Source of the DNA: Oceaniglobus indicus
Lineage (GTDB): Bacteria > Pseudomonadota > Alphaproteobacteria > Rhodobacterales > Rhodobacteraceae
Direction of reading: 5' to 3'
DNA length: 64,000 bases
Assembly: GCF_002751875.1 (NCBI RefSeq)
Contig: NZ_NMZM01000002.1
Location: 1 to 64,000 of the forward strand
Positions 7,948 through 16,544 of the stretch are shown one piece after another. The notes beneath the pieces were generated by a model that worked only from the letters and a program-made list of their open reading frames with translations, ran no database searches and was not told the origin of the DNA. The translations under genes and the position numbers were made by a program. Numbering within the stretch: position 1 is the first letter of the stretch; the number at the start of each line of letters is the position of its first letter.

Positions 7948-8111
7948 TGGGGGACTCTCCCTCCTGTTTCGCTGCACCCATGCGGCAGCTTCAAGCGCCC
8001 GGCATCTCCTCTCATTGGGCCTGTGTGACCGGACCGGCTGTAGCAGCAGCATTGTCCGCTGGTCGTGGGTAAAATCGAAAGCAACCTTGCCTTTGCCCGG
8101 CAGAGGCCGGG

Positions 8112-8771
8112 TTACGGGATCGCGGGATGGATGCGCGCCGCAAACGCCTCGGGATCCGCATCGCGCAACCGCAGGGCCTCGTCGGACAGCGTCAACATCC
8201 AACTACCCTTGCGCAGCCTGCCGGGCATGCCGGTCAGCATGCAGCGGCCCGCACTGCACAGTTCCGCCCAGGCCTTGATCTGGCCCACGCGGGCGCGGGC
8301 GTACTGCCTCCCGGTCGTCTCGACGTAGAAGCGGAGCGTGCCGAACTTCTCCTTGATCTGCGTGATCCGGATCGCAATCGGTCGGTGTTCCGGCTGCCGC
8401 ATGACGTCGCTAAGGCCCGCCATGGCGCATTCCAGAACGGACAGCCATCCGGCGGGGATATGACGCAGATGTTCCGTGCCCAGTATCCCGGCGTCCTCGG
8501 CCAGGTTGCACAGCGCGCAAACGCGTCGCTGATACTCCGCAGGCGATCGCGGCGCGTTCCCCCAGCGCGGGGGCGTGACCGGTGTGGCGCGAACCGCAGC
8601 AATCGCCCAGGTCCCGGGCCAGGTCGACATTGCCTGTTCGGCCAAGGCGAACAGATCCGGCGTGGCCTCCGCCTCGGCCGACGTTTCGGCGAAGATGACG
8701 TCGCGATCACCGCTCCGAACATGGACCTCCCGTTTTACCGCAAACCGGTTTATCTGGCTTCCACCACCCAT
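8112..8771 (-). CDS. Unknown protein, 219 aa, Tn cargo
   Basis: The ATG at 8769-8771 is preceded by GGGAG at a proper distance. The product has no signal peptide or membrane segment. It contains a DVIFAETSAEAEATPDLFALAEQA helix, a tryptophan-rich part (STWPGTWAIAAV), a single RRVCALCNLAED CxxC pair, and a segment RITQIKEKFGTLRFYVETTG that recalls small plasmid/phage proteins of unknown role, followed by two further cysteines (LCSAGRCML). I cannot assign a function. It is the first gene of the minus-strand trio and starts about 190 bp inside the right-end repeats, so its promoter probably lies in the end region. Confidence 0.6.
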   Translation of the reverse strand: MGGGSQINRFAVKREVHVRSGDRDVIFAETSAEAEATPDLFALAEQAMSTWPGTWAIAAVRATPVTPPRWGNAPRSPAEYQRRVCALCNLAEDAGILGTEHLRHIPAGWLSVLECAMAGLSDVMRQPEHRPIAIRITQIKEKFGTLRFYVETTGRQYARARVGQIKAWAELCSAGRCMLTGMPGRLRKGSWMLTLSDEALRLRDADPEAFAARIHPAIP

Positions 8772-8961
8772 CTCGATCTCCCTGAATGACGCCGGGGTTG
8801 TTTCCGGCTCTCGCAGAGAAGGGCCGGAAACATCGCCGGAGGTGTTCGGAAGACCAACTCCTGCTGCCTCATACTCGAAGAAGTCAGCCCGGCGTGGGCC
8901 GGAGTCCTCCCCTCCAAACCAGGTTCGGAAAAATACCAGCGTTTACAATAACTTCAAAGAC

Positions 8962-9023
8962 TTGGCAAAACTATCCCCGCCGCGTGGCAAACCAAACCCC
9001 CGGTTTTGGCATAACTATGCCCG
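8962..9023 (-). repeat. Three 22-bp-period repeats, putative transposase-binding right end
   Basis: Units of 18 bp start at 8962, 8984 and 9006, exactly 22 bp apart. The first, TTGGCAAAACTATCCCCG, matches the third at 16 of 18 positions and the middle at 13 of 18. Evenly spaced repeats of about 22 bp are how TnsB-binding sites are arranged in Tn7-like right ends. The outermost unit is 2 bp from CCCGTCA (9025-9031) and 12 bp from the nrdJ stop codon. Confidence 0.5.
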
Positions 9024-9034
9024 TCCCGTCACCA

Positions 9035-11551
9035 TCACCCCGTGCACTTCGAGAAGCCGCATGTTGCGCAGATTTTGCAGCCTTCGATCATGCGCAGGTC
9101 GAAGCTGCCGCACGAACTGCAGGCTACGCCGCCGGATCTGCCCAGCGGGGAGGTGTCGGCCCGGGGGTCCGCTTTCAGGCCCATCCCCTCGCCTTCGATG
9201 AAGCCGATTGCGATCATGTGGCGTTCGATCACGCCACCGATCGCGGCCAGGATCGACGGGATGTACTTGCCTTGCACCCAGGCGCCGCCGCGGGGATCGA
9301 AGACGGCCTTCAATTCCTCGACCACGAAGGACACGTCGCCGCCGCGTCGGAAGACGGCGCTGATCATGCGGGTCAAGGCGACGGTCCAGGCGAAGTGCTC
9401 CATGTTCTTGGAATTGATGAAAACCTCGAACGGGCGGCGGTGTCCGCTGATGACGATGTCATTCACCGTGATGTAGAGCGCGTGTTCGCTGTCGGGCCAT
9501 TTCACCTTGTACGTGTTGCCCTCAAGGGCCTGCGGCCGGTCCAGCGGATCGGACATGTAGATCACGTCGCCATGGGGCTGTTGCGGCTCGCCATCGGTCG
9601 TCGCGCGGACTTCGGGGTCAGGTGTCCGAGTATTTACGTCGATGAGAAGTTCGGAAACAGGGACGTTGAGCGCCGTGGCAATCGGCAGGAGAACCGATTG
9701 TTCCGGCTGTGCGGTTCTGCCTTCGGCGATGTCCCGAATGACGGTCGGCTCCAGCCCCGTGGTCCGCGCCAGGCTTTCGATCGTGAGGCCGCGGTCGGCG
9801 ATCAGCTGTTTCAGTTTTCCGGCCAGGGTGTGGCCGGGCGCCGGCGCTTCCGTTTCGCTGGAAATGCTGAGAACCGATCCGGTCACCGCATTCGGCCGAT
9901 AGGTGGTGCAGCCTTTGCAGCCACTGTCCCACGCCGCCATGTAGACGTCCTTGAACGCATCGAAGCTGATGTCCTCGGGACAGTTGATCGTCTTCGAGAT
10001 CGATGAATCCACCCATTTCTGTGCCGCCGCCTGCATCTTGACGTGTTCGAGCGGGGCAAGCGTCTGGGCGTTGACGAAGTGGGCCGGCAGGTCTGCGTCG
10101 CCCATCCGGTCGCGCCACATCTGGACGGCATAGTCGACCACCTCCTCCTCGGTGCGCGATCCGTTCTTTTGCAGCACCTTGCGCTTGTAAGCGTAGGCGA
10201 AGACCGGCTCGATCCCCGATGATACGTTGCCGGCGTAAAGCGAGATGGTCCCGGTGGGCGCAACCGACGTCAACAGGGCGTTGCGAATGCCGTGTTCGGC
10301 GATGGCCGCGCGCACGTCGGCATCCATCTGCTGCATCGCACCGGACGCAAGGTATTTTTCGGCGTCGAACAGCGGAAACGCGCCCTTCTCGCGTGCCAGA
10401 TCCACCGACGCCAGATACGCGGCGCGGGCGATCCGGTGCATCCAGTGTTCGGTCAGACGCGCTGCCTCGTCCGAGCCATAGCGCACCCCGACCATCAACA
10501 GCGCATCGGCCAATCCGGTGACACCCAGACCGATGCGGCGCTTGGCCTGGGCTTCGGCGGCCTGTTGGGGCAGCGGAAAGCGCGACGCATCGACCACGTT
10601 GTCCATCATCCGCACGGCGACGCGCACCAGGTCGTCCAGCGTGTCCTCGTCCAGCGCGGCATCGTCGGCGAAAGGGTCGGGAATCAGCCGCGCCAGGTTG
10701 ACCGACCCCAGCAGGCAGGCGCCATAGGGCGGCAGGGGTTGTTCGCCGCAGGGGTTCGTGGCGGCGATCGTTTCGCAATACGCAAGGTTGTTGGCAGCGT
10801 TGATCCGGTCGATGAAGATCACGCCGGGTTCCGCGTAATCATAGGTGGCGCGCATGATCGCGTTCCACAGATCCAGTGCGCGGATGGTGCGATAGACGCG
10901 ACCATCGAACACCAGGTCCCAGGGGCCATCCGCCTTGACGGCCTCCATGAACGGATCTGTCACCAGGACCGAGACGTTGAAGTTGCGCAGCCGCGCCGCG
11001 TCGGATTTCGCGGCGATGAAATCCTCGATATCCGGGTGGTCGCAACGCAGGGTTGCCATCATCGCGCCCCGGCGCGATCCGGCGGACATGATCGTGCGGC
11101 ACATGGCGTCCCAGACATCCATGAACGACAGCGGGCCGCTGGCGTCCGCCGCCACGCCCTTGACGTCGGCCCCCTTGGGGCGGATCGTCGAGAAATCATA
11201 ACCGATCCCGCCGCCCTGCTGCATCGTCAGCGCGGCCTCTTTCAGCATGTCGAATATGCCGCCCATGGAATCCGGGATCGTGCCCATGACGAAACAGTTG
11301 AACAGGGTTACCGACCGTCCGGTGCCCGCCCCCGCGGTGATCCGGCCCGCCGGCAGATAGCGAAAGTCCGACAGCGCGTCAAAGAACACCTCTTCCCAAT
11401 GGGCCGGATCGCTTTCGACGGCCGCCGTGGCGCGCGCGATGCGCCGCCACGTGTCCTGCACGGTGCGGTCCACCGGGGTGCCGTCGGCCTCTTTCAGGCG
11501 ATATTTCATGTCCCAGATCTGCGCGGCGATGGGGGCGGCAAAGTCGGTCAT
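9035..11551 (-). CDS. nrdJ: Adenosylcobalamin-dependent (class II) ribonucleotide reductase
   Basis: It reduces ribonucleotides to deoxyribonucleotides with AdoCbl as radical source and needs no oxygen. The 838-aa protein shows LFNCF (C86), NPCGEQ with the radical-site cysteine C268, the GLGVTGLADALL and TGTISLYAGNVSSGIEP regions and a C-terminal redox pair within CSSCGSFDLRMIEGCKICATC. The start at 11551 (MTDFAAP) is chosen over the frame start at 11590 by family length. A helix-turn-helix-like segment lies at about residues 574-637, between the GCKGCTTYRPN motif and the C-terminal domain, where I would expect only a linker. The gene stands alone and its stop abuts the putative Tn end. The cobalamin genes further right would supply the cofactor. 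Confidence 0.9.
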   Translation of the reverse strand: MTDFAAPIAAQIWDMKYRLKEADGTPVDRTVQDTWRRIARATAAVESDPAHWEEVFFDALSDFRYLPAGRITAGAGTGRSVTLFNCFVMGTIPDSMGGIFDMLKEAALTMQQGGGIGYDFSTIRPKGADVKGVAADASGPLSFMDVWDAMCRTIMSAGSRRGAMMATLRCDHPDIEDFIAAKSDAARLRNFNVSVLVTDPFMEAVKADGPWDLVFDGRVYRTIRALDLWNAIMRATYDYAEPGVIFIDRINAANNLAYCETIAATNPCGEQPLPPYGACLLGSVNLARLIPDPFADDAALDEDTLDDLVRVAVRMMDNVVDASRFPLPQQAAEAQAKRRIGLGVTGLADALLMVGVRYGSDEAARLTEHWMHRIARAAYLASVDLAREKGAFPLFDAEKYLASGAMQQMDADVRAAIAEHGIRNALLTSVAPTGTISLYAGNVSSGIEPVFAYAYKRKVLQKNGSRTEEEVVDYAVQMWRDRMGDADLPAHFVNAQTLAPLEHVKMQAAAQKWVDSSISKTINCPEDISFDAFKDVYMAAWDSGCKGCTTYRPNAVTGSVLSISSETEAPAPGHTLAGKLKQLIADRGLTIESLARTTGLEPTVIRDIAEGRTAQPEQSVLLPIATALNVPVSELLIDVNTRTPDPEVRATTDGEPQQPHGDVIYMSDPLDRPQALEGNTYKVKWPDSEHALYITVNDIVISGHRRPFEVFINSKNMEHFAWTVALTRMISAVFRRGGDVSFVVEELKAVFDPRGGAWVQGKYIPSILAAIGGVIERHMIAIGFIEGEGMGLKADPRADTSPLGRSGGVACSSCGSFDLRMIEGCKICATCGFSKCTG

Positions 11552-11686
11552 GGGCGGTGTCCTGACGGCATTGTGGCGGAGCCGCGACAATACGCCAAAC
11601 CGTCAGCGCGGGCAATGCGGCACCACAAGCTCTTGCAGCTTTCGGCACACCCCCTACCATATGGGCGGATCACTGGGGGTGAGTCG

Positions 11687-12118
11687 ATGGCGGACCATGT
11701 CAACATGCTGAAACTCAGCGTCGGATCGGAGTCGGTCGAGTCCCTGATCGACTGGCAATGTGCGCGCAGCGGCCAGTTCGCCGATGGCGCCTATTACCAC
11801 ATCACGCGCATGTGGCCGAAACGGACCGCCGAAATACTGGCCGGCGGATCCATATACTGGGTCATCAACGGGTTGATCCAGTGCCGCCAGAAGATCACCG
11901 GCTTTCGCGAGGTGATCGGCAACGACGGGATTCGCCGCTGCGGCATCGTCCTGGACCGCGACGTGATCCGCACCGATACGGCGATCAAGCGGCCATTCCA
12001 GGGGTGGCGATACCTGGCGCCCGAGGACGCCCCCGCCGATCTGCGCAAGGGCGCTGCGTCGGACCCGGCGCTTCCCGCCGAACTGGCCGCCGCACTGTCG
12101 GAAATCGGCGTGCGCTGA
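11687..12118 (+). CDS. DUF1489 family protein
   Basis: The 143-aa product starts MADHVNMLKLSVG and has the conserved family features HITRMWPKR, GGSIYWVINGLIQCRQKI and the C-terminal RPFQGWRYL. The family is widespread in alphaproteobacteria and its function is unknown. It is soluble, without signal peptide. The ATG at 11687 is preceded by a GGGGGTGAG site. It diverges from nrdJ across about 135 bp and its 3' end faces hisG, 6 bp away. It is probably monocistronic. Confidence 0.8.
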   Translation: MADHVNMLKLSVGSESVESLIDWQCARSGQFADGAYYHITRMWPKRTAEILAGGSIYWVINGLIQCRQKITGFREVIGNDGIRRCGIVLDRDVIRTDTAIKRPFQGWRYLAPEDAPADLRKGAASDPALPAELAAALSEIGVR

Positions 12119-12124
12119 CGCGGA

Positions 12125-12823
12125 TCAGTCCAGCAGGTCCAGCTTCGCCTTCAACGCTTCCTTCGCGCCCAGCGCCGCTTCGTCCCAGGGGGCGGTCAGC
12201 GACATGAACAGCGTGGCCTGCGATTTGTGCACCGGTCCGCCGGACAGGATGCGCAAATGGTTGGCCCGCAGGGTTTCACCGGTTGAGGTGATGTCGGCCA
12301 CCGCCTCGGCGGTTTCGTTGCGCACCGTGCCTTCGGTTGCGCCTTGGCTGTCGACCAGTTGATAGTCGGCGACGCCGTGCAGGCGCAGATGATTGCGGAT
12401 CAGCCGGTGATACTTGGTTGCGATGCGCAGTCGGAAGCCGTGTCGCGCACGGAACGCGGCGGCGACGGCATCGAGGTCGTCCAGGGTTTCGACATCGACC
12501 CAATGATCGGGCACGGCAATCACCAGGTCGGCGTGCCCGAACCCCATCTCGGCCATCTCGGTCACCACCGAATCCCACATCGGCAGCTTTTCGCGGACCA
12601 GATCGGACCCGGTGACGCCCATGTGGATGCGTCCCGCCGCCAGTTCGCGGGGAATTTCACCCGCCGACAACAGCACCAGATCGATATCGTCCACGCCGTC
12701 GACAGCGCCCGCGTATTCGCGCTCGGATCCGGCGCGTCCCATGCCCACGCCATGGTTGCCGAACCATTCGAACGTCTTTTCCATCAGCCGCCCCTTGGAC
12801 GGCACGCCCAGTTTCAGGGTCAT
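12125..12823 (-). CDS. hisG: ATP phosphoribosyltransferase catalytic subunit (short form)
   Basis: HisG catalyses the first step of histidine synthesis, joining ATP and PRPP. At 232 aa it is the short HisG form that lacks the C-terminal regulatory domain and depends on HisZ. Visible motifs are LGVPSKGRLMEKT at the N-terminus, GVTGSDLVRE and the PRPP-binding ATGEGxT-like segment DITSTGETLRANHL. Its start overlaps the stop of hisZ as ATGA (12820-12823), consistent with balanced synthesis of the HisG-HisZ complex. It is the last gene of the hisS-hisZ-hisG operon. Confidence 0.93.
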   Translation of the reverse strand: MTLKLGVPSKGRLMEKTFEWFGNHGVGMGRAGSEREYAGAVDGVDDIDLVLLSAGEIPRELAAGRIHMGVTGSDLVREKLPMWDSVVTEMAEMGFGHADLVIAVPDHWVDVETLDDLDAVAAAFRARHGFRLRIATKYHRLIRNHLRLHGVADYQLVDSQGATEGTVRNETAEAVADITSTGETLRANHLRILSGGPVHKSQATLFMSLTAPWDEAALGAKEALKAKLDLLD

Positions 12824-13920
12824 CGCCCGCCCTCCGTGCCCAGACGCAGGGTCAGATCCGGGCGGATGACACCGCCCACCGCCGGGATCGCCCGCCCCTG
12901 CCCCAACACCCGCGTCAGCGCGTCATAGCGGCCACCCGTGGCGACGGGCGGCAGATCGGGGCGGCCGTCGGCGAAAAAGCCGAAGACGAAACCGTCGTAG
13001 TATTCCATCGACGTGCGCCCATAGCTTGCCTCGAAATCCAGCGTCTCGACGTCGATCCCCCGGTCGCCCAGCGCATCCAGCCGCCGTTCCATGCCCTGCA
13101 CCGCCGGCTGGATCGCCGGCAGGTCGACGGCAAGATCCTGCAGATGGCTCAGCGCGACGGGGGCCTTGGCCTGCAACGCCAGCAGGTCGTCGATCAGTTC
13201 GACCTCCAGCGCCGAAATCGGCGGCTCGTCGGCCTCGGCGCGCAGGGTGGCCAGACGCGCCTCGACCTCGGCGCGCGAACGCAGGCCGATGACCGGACCC
13301 GCCTTGGCGAACGGATCGGCCTGATCCAGAATCTTGCGGCGGGGCTTCGACGCGCTGCCATCGCTGAACCGGTCCAGCAGCGCGCGGAACCGCCGCGGCC
13401 GCCACAGGTGGCGCAGCAATGCCGCCTTGCGCGGCGCCGATGTCCGTAATCCGCGGATCGCGGCGCTGAGGATGCCGATATCGCCGATGGCCACCCGCAG
13501 GTCCAGCGGCGCCAGCGCGCCGGCGATGGTGGCGAAAACCTCGGCGTCCGACAGGGCCGGGTTGCCGCAATCGAACACCTCGTAGCCCGCCTGAAGGTAT
13601 TCGGTCGCACGCTCGGGATCATCCTCCTGGCGGCGAAACACCTGTCCGGAATAGCAATAGCGCGCGCGGTTCGCACCGTCGGTCATGTGCATCTGCACCA
13701 CCGGCACCGTGAAGTCGGGGCGCAGCATCATTTCACCGCGCAGCGGATCCTGGGTGGTGAAGGCCCGGGCGCGGATGTCCTCGCCATAGAGATCCAGCAA
13801 CAGGTCCGCCGGTTGCAGCAGGGTCGTCTCGACCGCCCGCGCACCCGCCGCCTCGAACAGCGCGCGCAAACGCGCTGCTTCGGCCAGTTTCGCGCGTGCC
13901 TTGTCCTGTGTCGCGCTCAT
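12820..13920 (-). CDS. hisZ: ATP phosphoribosyltransferase regulatory subunit
   Basis: HisZ is a catalytically inactive histidyl-tRNA synthetase paralogue that activates short HisG and gives it feedback control. This 366-aa product has class II synthetase-like motifs ([40 protein letters not shown]) and ends with ATGGRYDAL and the arginine-type motif region AVGGVIRPD. It starts at 13920 with an ATGA overlap with the hisS stop, and its own stop overlaps the hisG start in the same way. An upstream frame extension to 14001 lies inside hisS and is discarded. Confidence 0.9.
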   Translation of the reverse strand: MSATQDKARAKLAEAARLRALFEAAGARAVETTLLQPADLLLDLYGEDIRARAFTTQDPLRGEMMLRPDFTVPVVQMHMTDGANRARYCYSGQVFRRQEDDPERATEYLQAGYEVFDCGNPALSDAEVFATIAGALAPLDLRVAIGDIGILSAAIRGLRTSAPRKAALLRHLWRPRRFRALLDRFSDGSASKPRRKILDQADPFAKAGPVIGLRSRAEVEARLATLRAEADEPPISALEVELIDDLLALQAKAPVALSHLQDLAVDLPAIQPAVQGMERRLDALGDRGIDVETLDFEASYGRTSMEYYDGFVFGFFADGRPDLPPVATGGRYDALTRVLGQGRAIPAVGGVIRPDLTLRLGTEGGR

Positions 13921-15422
13921 GTATCGCGCGCCAGCCGTTTTTCGATTTCGGCGACCATGTCGGCGCGCGCACATTCGAACTGCGCGGGCTGATCCTTCCA
14001 TTCCTCATGGGTGACGCTGGCGGCCAGTTTCGCGCCAAGGTCCAGATCCTTGATCTGCACCACGCCGCGCTCCGCCTCGTCCGCGCCCTGGATCACGGCG
14101 ATGGGAGAGTTCCGCTTGTCGGCATATTTCAACTGGTTGCCGAAATTCTTGGGGTTGCCCAGATAGACCTCGGCCCGAATGCCGGCGCGGCGCAGGTCGG
14201 ACACCATCGCCTGGTAATCGGCCATCCGGTCACGGTCCATGACGGTGACGATCACGGGGCCGCGTTCGTCGCCCTCGGTTGCCCCCTTCGCCTCCAGCGC
14301 GGCCAGCAACCGGTCGACCCCGATGGAAACGCCGGTGGCCGGCACTTCCTGCCCGGTGAACCGTTTTACAAGGTCGTCATACCGGCCTCCGCCTGCGACC
14401 GACCCGAACTGGCGCGGACGGCCCTTCTCGTCGGTGATCTCGAAGGTCAGCTCCGCCTCGTAAACCGGACCGGTGTAGTAGCCGAGGCCACGGACCACCG
14501 AGGGATCAATGACGATACGATCGGGGCCATAGCCTTGGGCGGTCAGAAGGTTGCTGATGGTTCGCAATTCCTCGACCCCGCTTGCGCCTGTGGCCGAGCC
14601 TTCCACCAGTAGACCCAACCGTTGGATCGTTTCTTCGGCGTTGGCCTGTCGGCCGTTGACGAAACCGAGTATCAGTTGAACCTGATCACCACCGATCTGG
14701 GCACCTTCCGTGTGATCGCCGCTTTCGTCTGTCCGGCCTTCGGTCAAAAGCGCCAAAACACCAGCGTCACCAAGCCGATCATGCTTGTCGATGGTGCGCA
14801 AGACGACGCCACGCTGCCATTCGGTCCGCTCGTCGCCGCTGTCCTTCGGCAGGTTCGCGGCTTCGAGCACACCTTCCAGCACCTTGCGGTTATTCACGCG
14901 CACCACGTAATCGCCGCGCGCAATTCCCACGGCTTCCAGCACATCACACAGCATCGCGCAGATCTCGGCGTCGGCGGCGACCGACGGCGCGCCCACGGTG
15001 TCGGCGTCGCATTGATAGAACTGGCGGAACCGCCCCGGCCCCGGCTTTTCGTTGCGCCATACCGGGCCCATCGCATAGCGGCGATAGGGCGACGGCAGGT
15101 CGTTTCGGTATTGCGCCGCAACGCGGGCCAACGGCGCGGTCATGTCATAGCGCAGCGCCAGCCAATCGGCGCCCGACCCGGTGTCGTCCTCCTGCCAGGC
15201 GAAGACGCCTTCGTTGGGACGGTCTACATCGGGCAGGAACTTGCCCAGCGCCTCGACCGTTTCGACCGCCGGCGTTTCCAGCGCGTCGAAACCATAGAGA
15301 TGATACACCTTCGCGATGGTCTCCAGCATGTCGCGCCGGCGCGTCACCTCGGCGCCGAAATAATCGCGGAACCCCTTGGGCGCGGCGGCCTTGGGGCGGG
15401 GCTGTTTCTTGGGCTTGGCCAT
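13917..15422 (-). CDS. hisS: Histidyl-tRNA synthetase
   Basis: HisS charges tRNA-His. The 501-aa protein has the class II motifs: motif 2 [22 protein letters not shown], the histidine-specific motif [21 protein letters not shown], motif 3 [13 protein letters not shown] and a C-terminal anticodon-binding domain. It is longer than the E. coli enzyme because of an insertion at about residues 205-265 (RLGDAG...GFVNGRQAN), common in alphaproteobacterial HisS. ATG at 15422 is chosen; the frame also opens with TTG two codons earlier. It heads the hisS-hisZ-hisG operon, with overlapping start and stop to hisZ. Confidence 0.93.
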   Translation of the reverse strand: MAKPKKQPRPKAAAPKGFRDYFGAEVTRRRDMLETIAKVYHLYGFDALETPAVETVEALGKFLPDVDRPNEGVFAWQEDDTGSGADWLALRYDMTAPLARVAAQYRNDLPSPYRRYAMGPVWRNEKPGPGRFRQFYQCDADTVGAPSVAADAEICAMLCDVLEAVGIARGDYVVRVNNRKVLEGVLEAANLPKDSGDERTEWQRGVVLRTIDKHDRLGDAGVLALLTEGRTDESGDHTEGAQIGGDQVQLILGFVNGRQANAEETIQRLGLLVEGSATGASGVEELRTISNLLTAQGYGPDRIVIDPSVVRGLGYYTGPVYEAELTFEITDEKGRPRQFGSVAGGGRYDDLVKRFTGQEVPATGVSIGVDRLLAALEAKGATEGDERGPVIVTVMDRDRMADYQAMVSDLRRAGIRAEVYLGNPKNFGNQLKYADKRNSPIAVIQGADEAERGVVQIKDLDLGAKLAASVTHEEWKDQPAQFECARADMVAEIEKRLARDT

Positions 15423-15536
15423 GGTCAATCTCGCTGATGCGGGTCGCGGCAGGCCTTATCGGATGGGCGCCACGGGGGCAAGGCGGGCCCGCACGCACAG
15501 CGCCCCGCGATGCCGAAAACCCGCGTCCGCCCCGGC

Positions 15537-16544
15537 CTAGAGCGTGATCTTGCACCCGCTGTCGGCCGACGCATAGACCGCATCCTTGATCCGGATCACA
15601 TCCAGATAATCCGTCGCGGTATTCTCGGGCGTCGCCCCCGACAGCACGCACTGAACCACATGGCGTTGCAGGGCATGGACGCAATCGCCGCCGAACCCGT
15701 CGTGGGTGTCGGGGGGCAACAGCTGTTCCGCCTGCGTGTCGCCGAACCGGCGCAGATGCACGGCACCGTCGCCGGTCAGGGTCAGGGTGCCGGCGGTGCC
15801 CTCGATCAGCGCCTCGCCCATGGTGCGACGCTGGTTGTCGGCGGCGTGGTCCAGATGCCGGTTGCCGTCGAACAGGGCGCGCAGACCGTTCGGATGGTCG
15901 AAGATCACATATCCCGCATCTTCGCCCGCAATCGCCGGATTGACCCGCCGCAGATCGGCATAGACCGCGGTGGGGGCGCCGAAGAGATAGCGGAAGGTAT
16001 CGATCCAGTGGACGCCGGTTTCATGGATCAGCAGGCGCGGCATCGTCTGGAAATACGGCTGCCGGTCCAGATAGGCGCGCGGCCCCTGCCCGTCGCCCGG
16101 ACGCAGGCGGAACGTGGCCTGGAACGGCGTGCCGATCCGCCCCTGCTCCAGGGCCCGCGCGATCGCCCGATACCACGGCATGAAGCGGAAATTCTCATGC
16201 ACGATCAGGATCGTGCCCGCTTGCGCGGCCTCTTGGGCGATGGCTTCGGCCTCGGCCAGATCCTGGCAGAAGGGTTTCTGACAGATCACGGTCCTGACGC
16301 CCGCCGCGATGGCGGAGCGGATCGCCCCGGCATGGGCCGCGGGCGGCAGGATGATGTCCAGGATATCGGGTAGTCCGGCCGTCAGCATCGCATCCAGCCC
16401 GTCGAACGCCGGCAGGCCGGTGGCCACGGCGGCCGCAAGATCGCGATCCGCGGCGCCGATCAACCGCACCTCGGGGATTCGCGCCCATGCATCGTAATGA
16501 AAGCGGCTGAAATATCCCGCACCAAGGCAGGCGACCGTCGGCAT
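15537..16544 (-). CDS. Gfo/Idh/MocA family oxidoreductase
   Basis: The 335-aa product begins with an NAD(P)-binding Rossmann motif (VACLGAGYFSRFHYDAW) and has the family's catalytic-type lysine in CQKPFCQDLAEA, then the substrate domain with MPRLLIHETGVHWIDTFRYLFG. Members oxidise or epimerise sugars and polyols. The substrate is not evident. It overlaps by one base (TGATG) the end of the isopropylmalate-dehydrogenase-like gene upstream, so the two form an operon that is probably read from the operator region near 17660. Confidence 0.85.
   Translation of the reverse strand: MPTVACLGAGYFSRFHYDAWARIPEVRLIGAADRDLAAAVATGLPAFDGLDAMLTAGLPDILDIILPPAAHAGAIRSAIAAGVRTVICQKPFCQDLAEAEAIAQEAAQAGTILIVHENFRFMPWYRAIARALEQGRIGTPFQATFRLRPGDGQGPRAYLDRQPYFQTMPRLLIHETGVHWIDTFRYLFGAPTAVYADLRRVNPAIAGEDAGYVIFDHPNGLRALFDGNRHLDHAADNQRRTMGEALIEGTAGTLTLTGDGAVHLRRFGDTQAEQLLPPDTHDGFGGDCVHALQRHVVQCVLSGATPENTATDYLDVIRIKDAVYASADSGCKITL

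Larger units (their letters stand above)
3524..9031. mobile_element. Putative Tn7-like element (tnsAB type) with three unknown genes
   Basis: The unit holds a TnsA-like nuclease gene and a coupled TnsB-like transposase gene on the plus strand, then a bidirectional terminator and three minus-strand genes. Candidate ends are TGACGGG at 3524-3530 and its reverse complement CCCGTCA at 9025-9031. TAGTTT-type sequence follows on the left, and three 22-bp-period repeats lie inside the right end. The flanking pentamers are CGATC (3519-3523) and CCATC (9032-9036), four of five alike, as for a mutated 5-bp target duplication. The right end lies 3 bp beyond the stop codon of nrdJ. No tnsC, tnsD/tniQ or tnsE gene is visible. 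The genes are well supported, but the exact ends are inferred. Confidence 0.55.
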
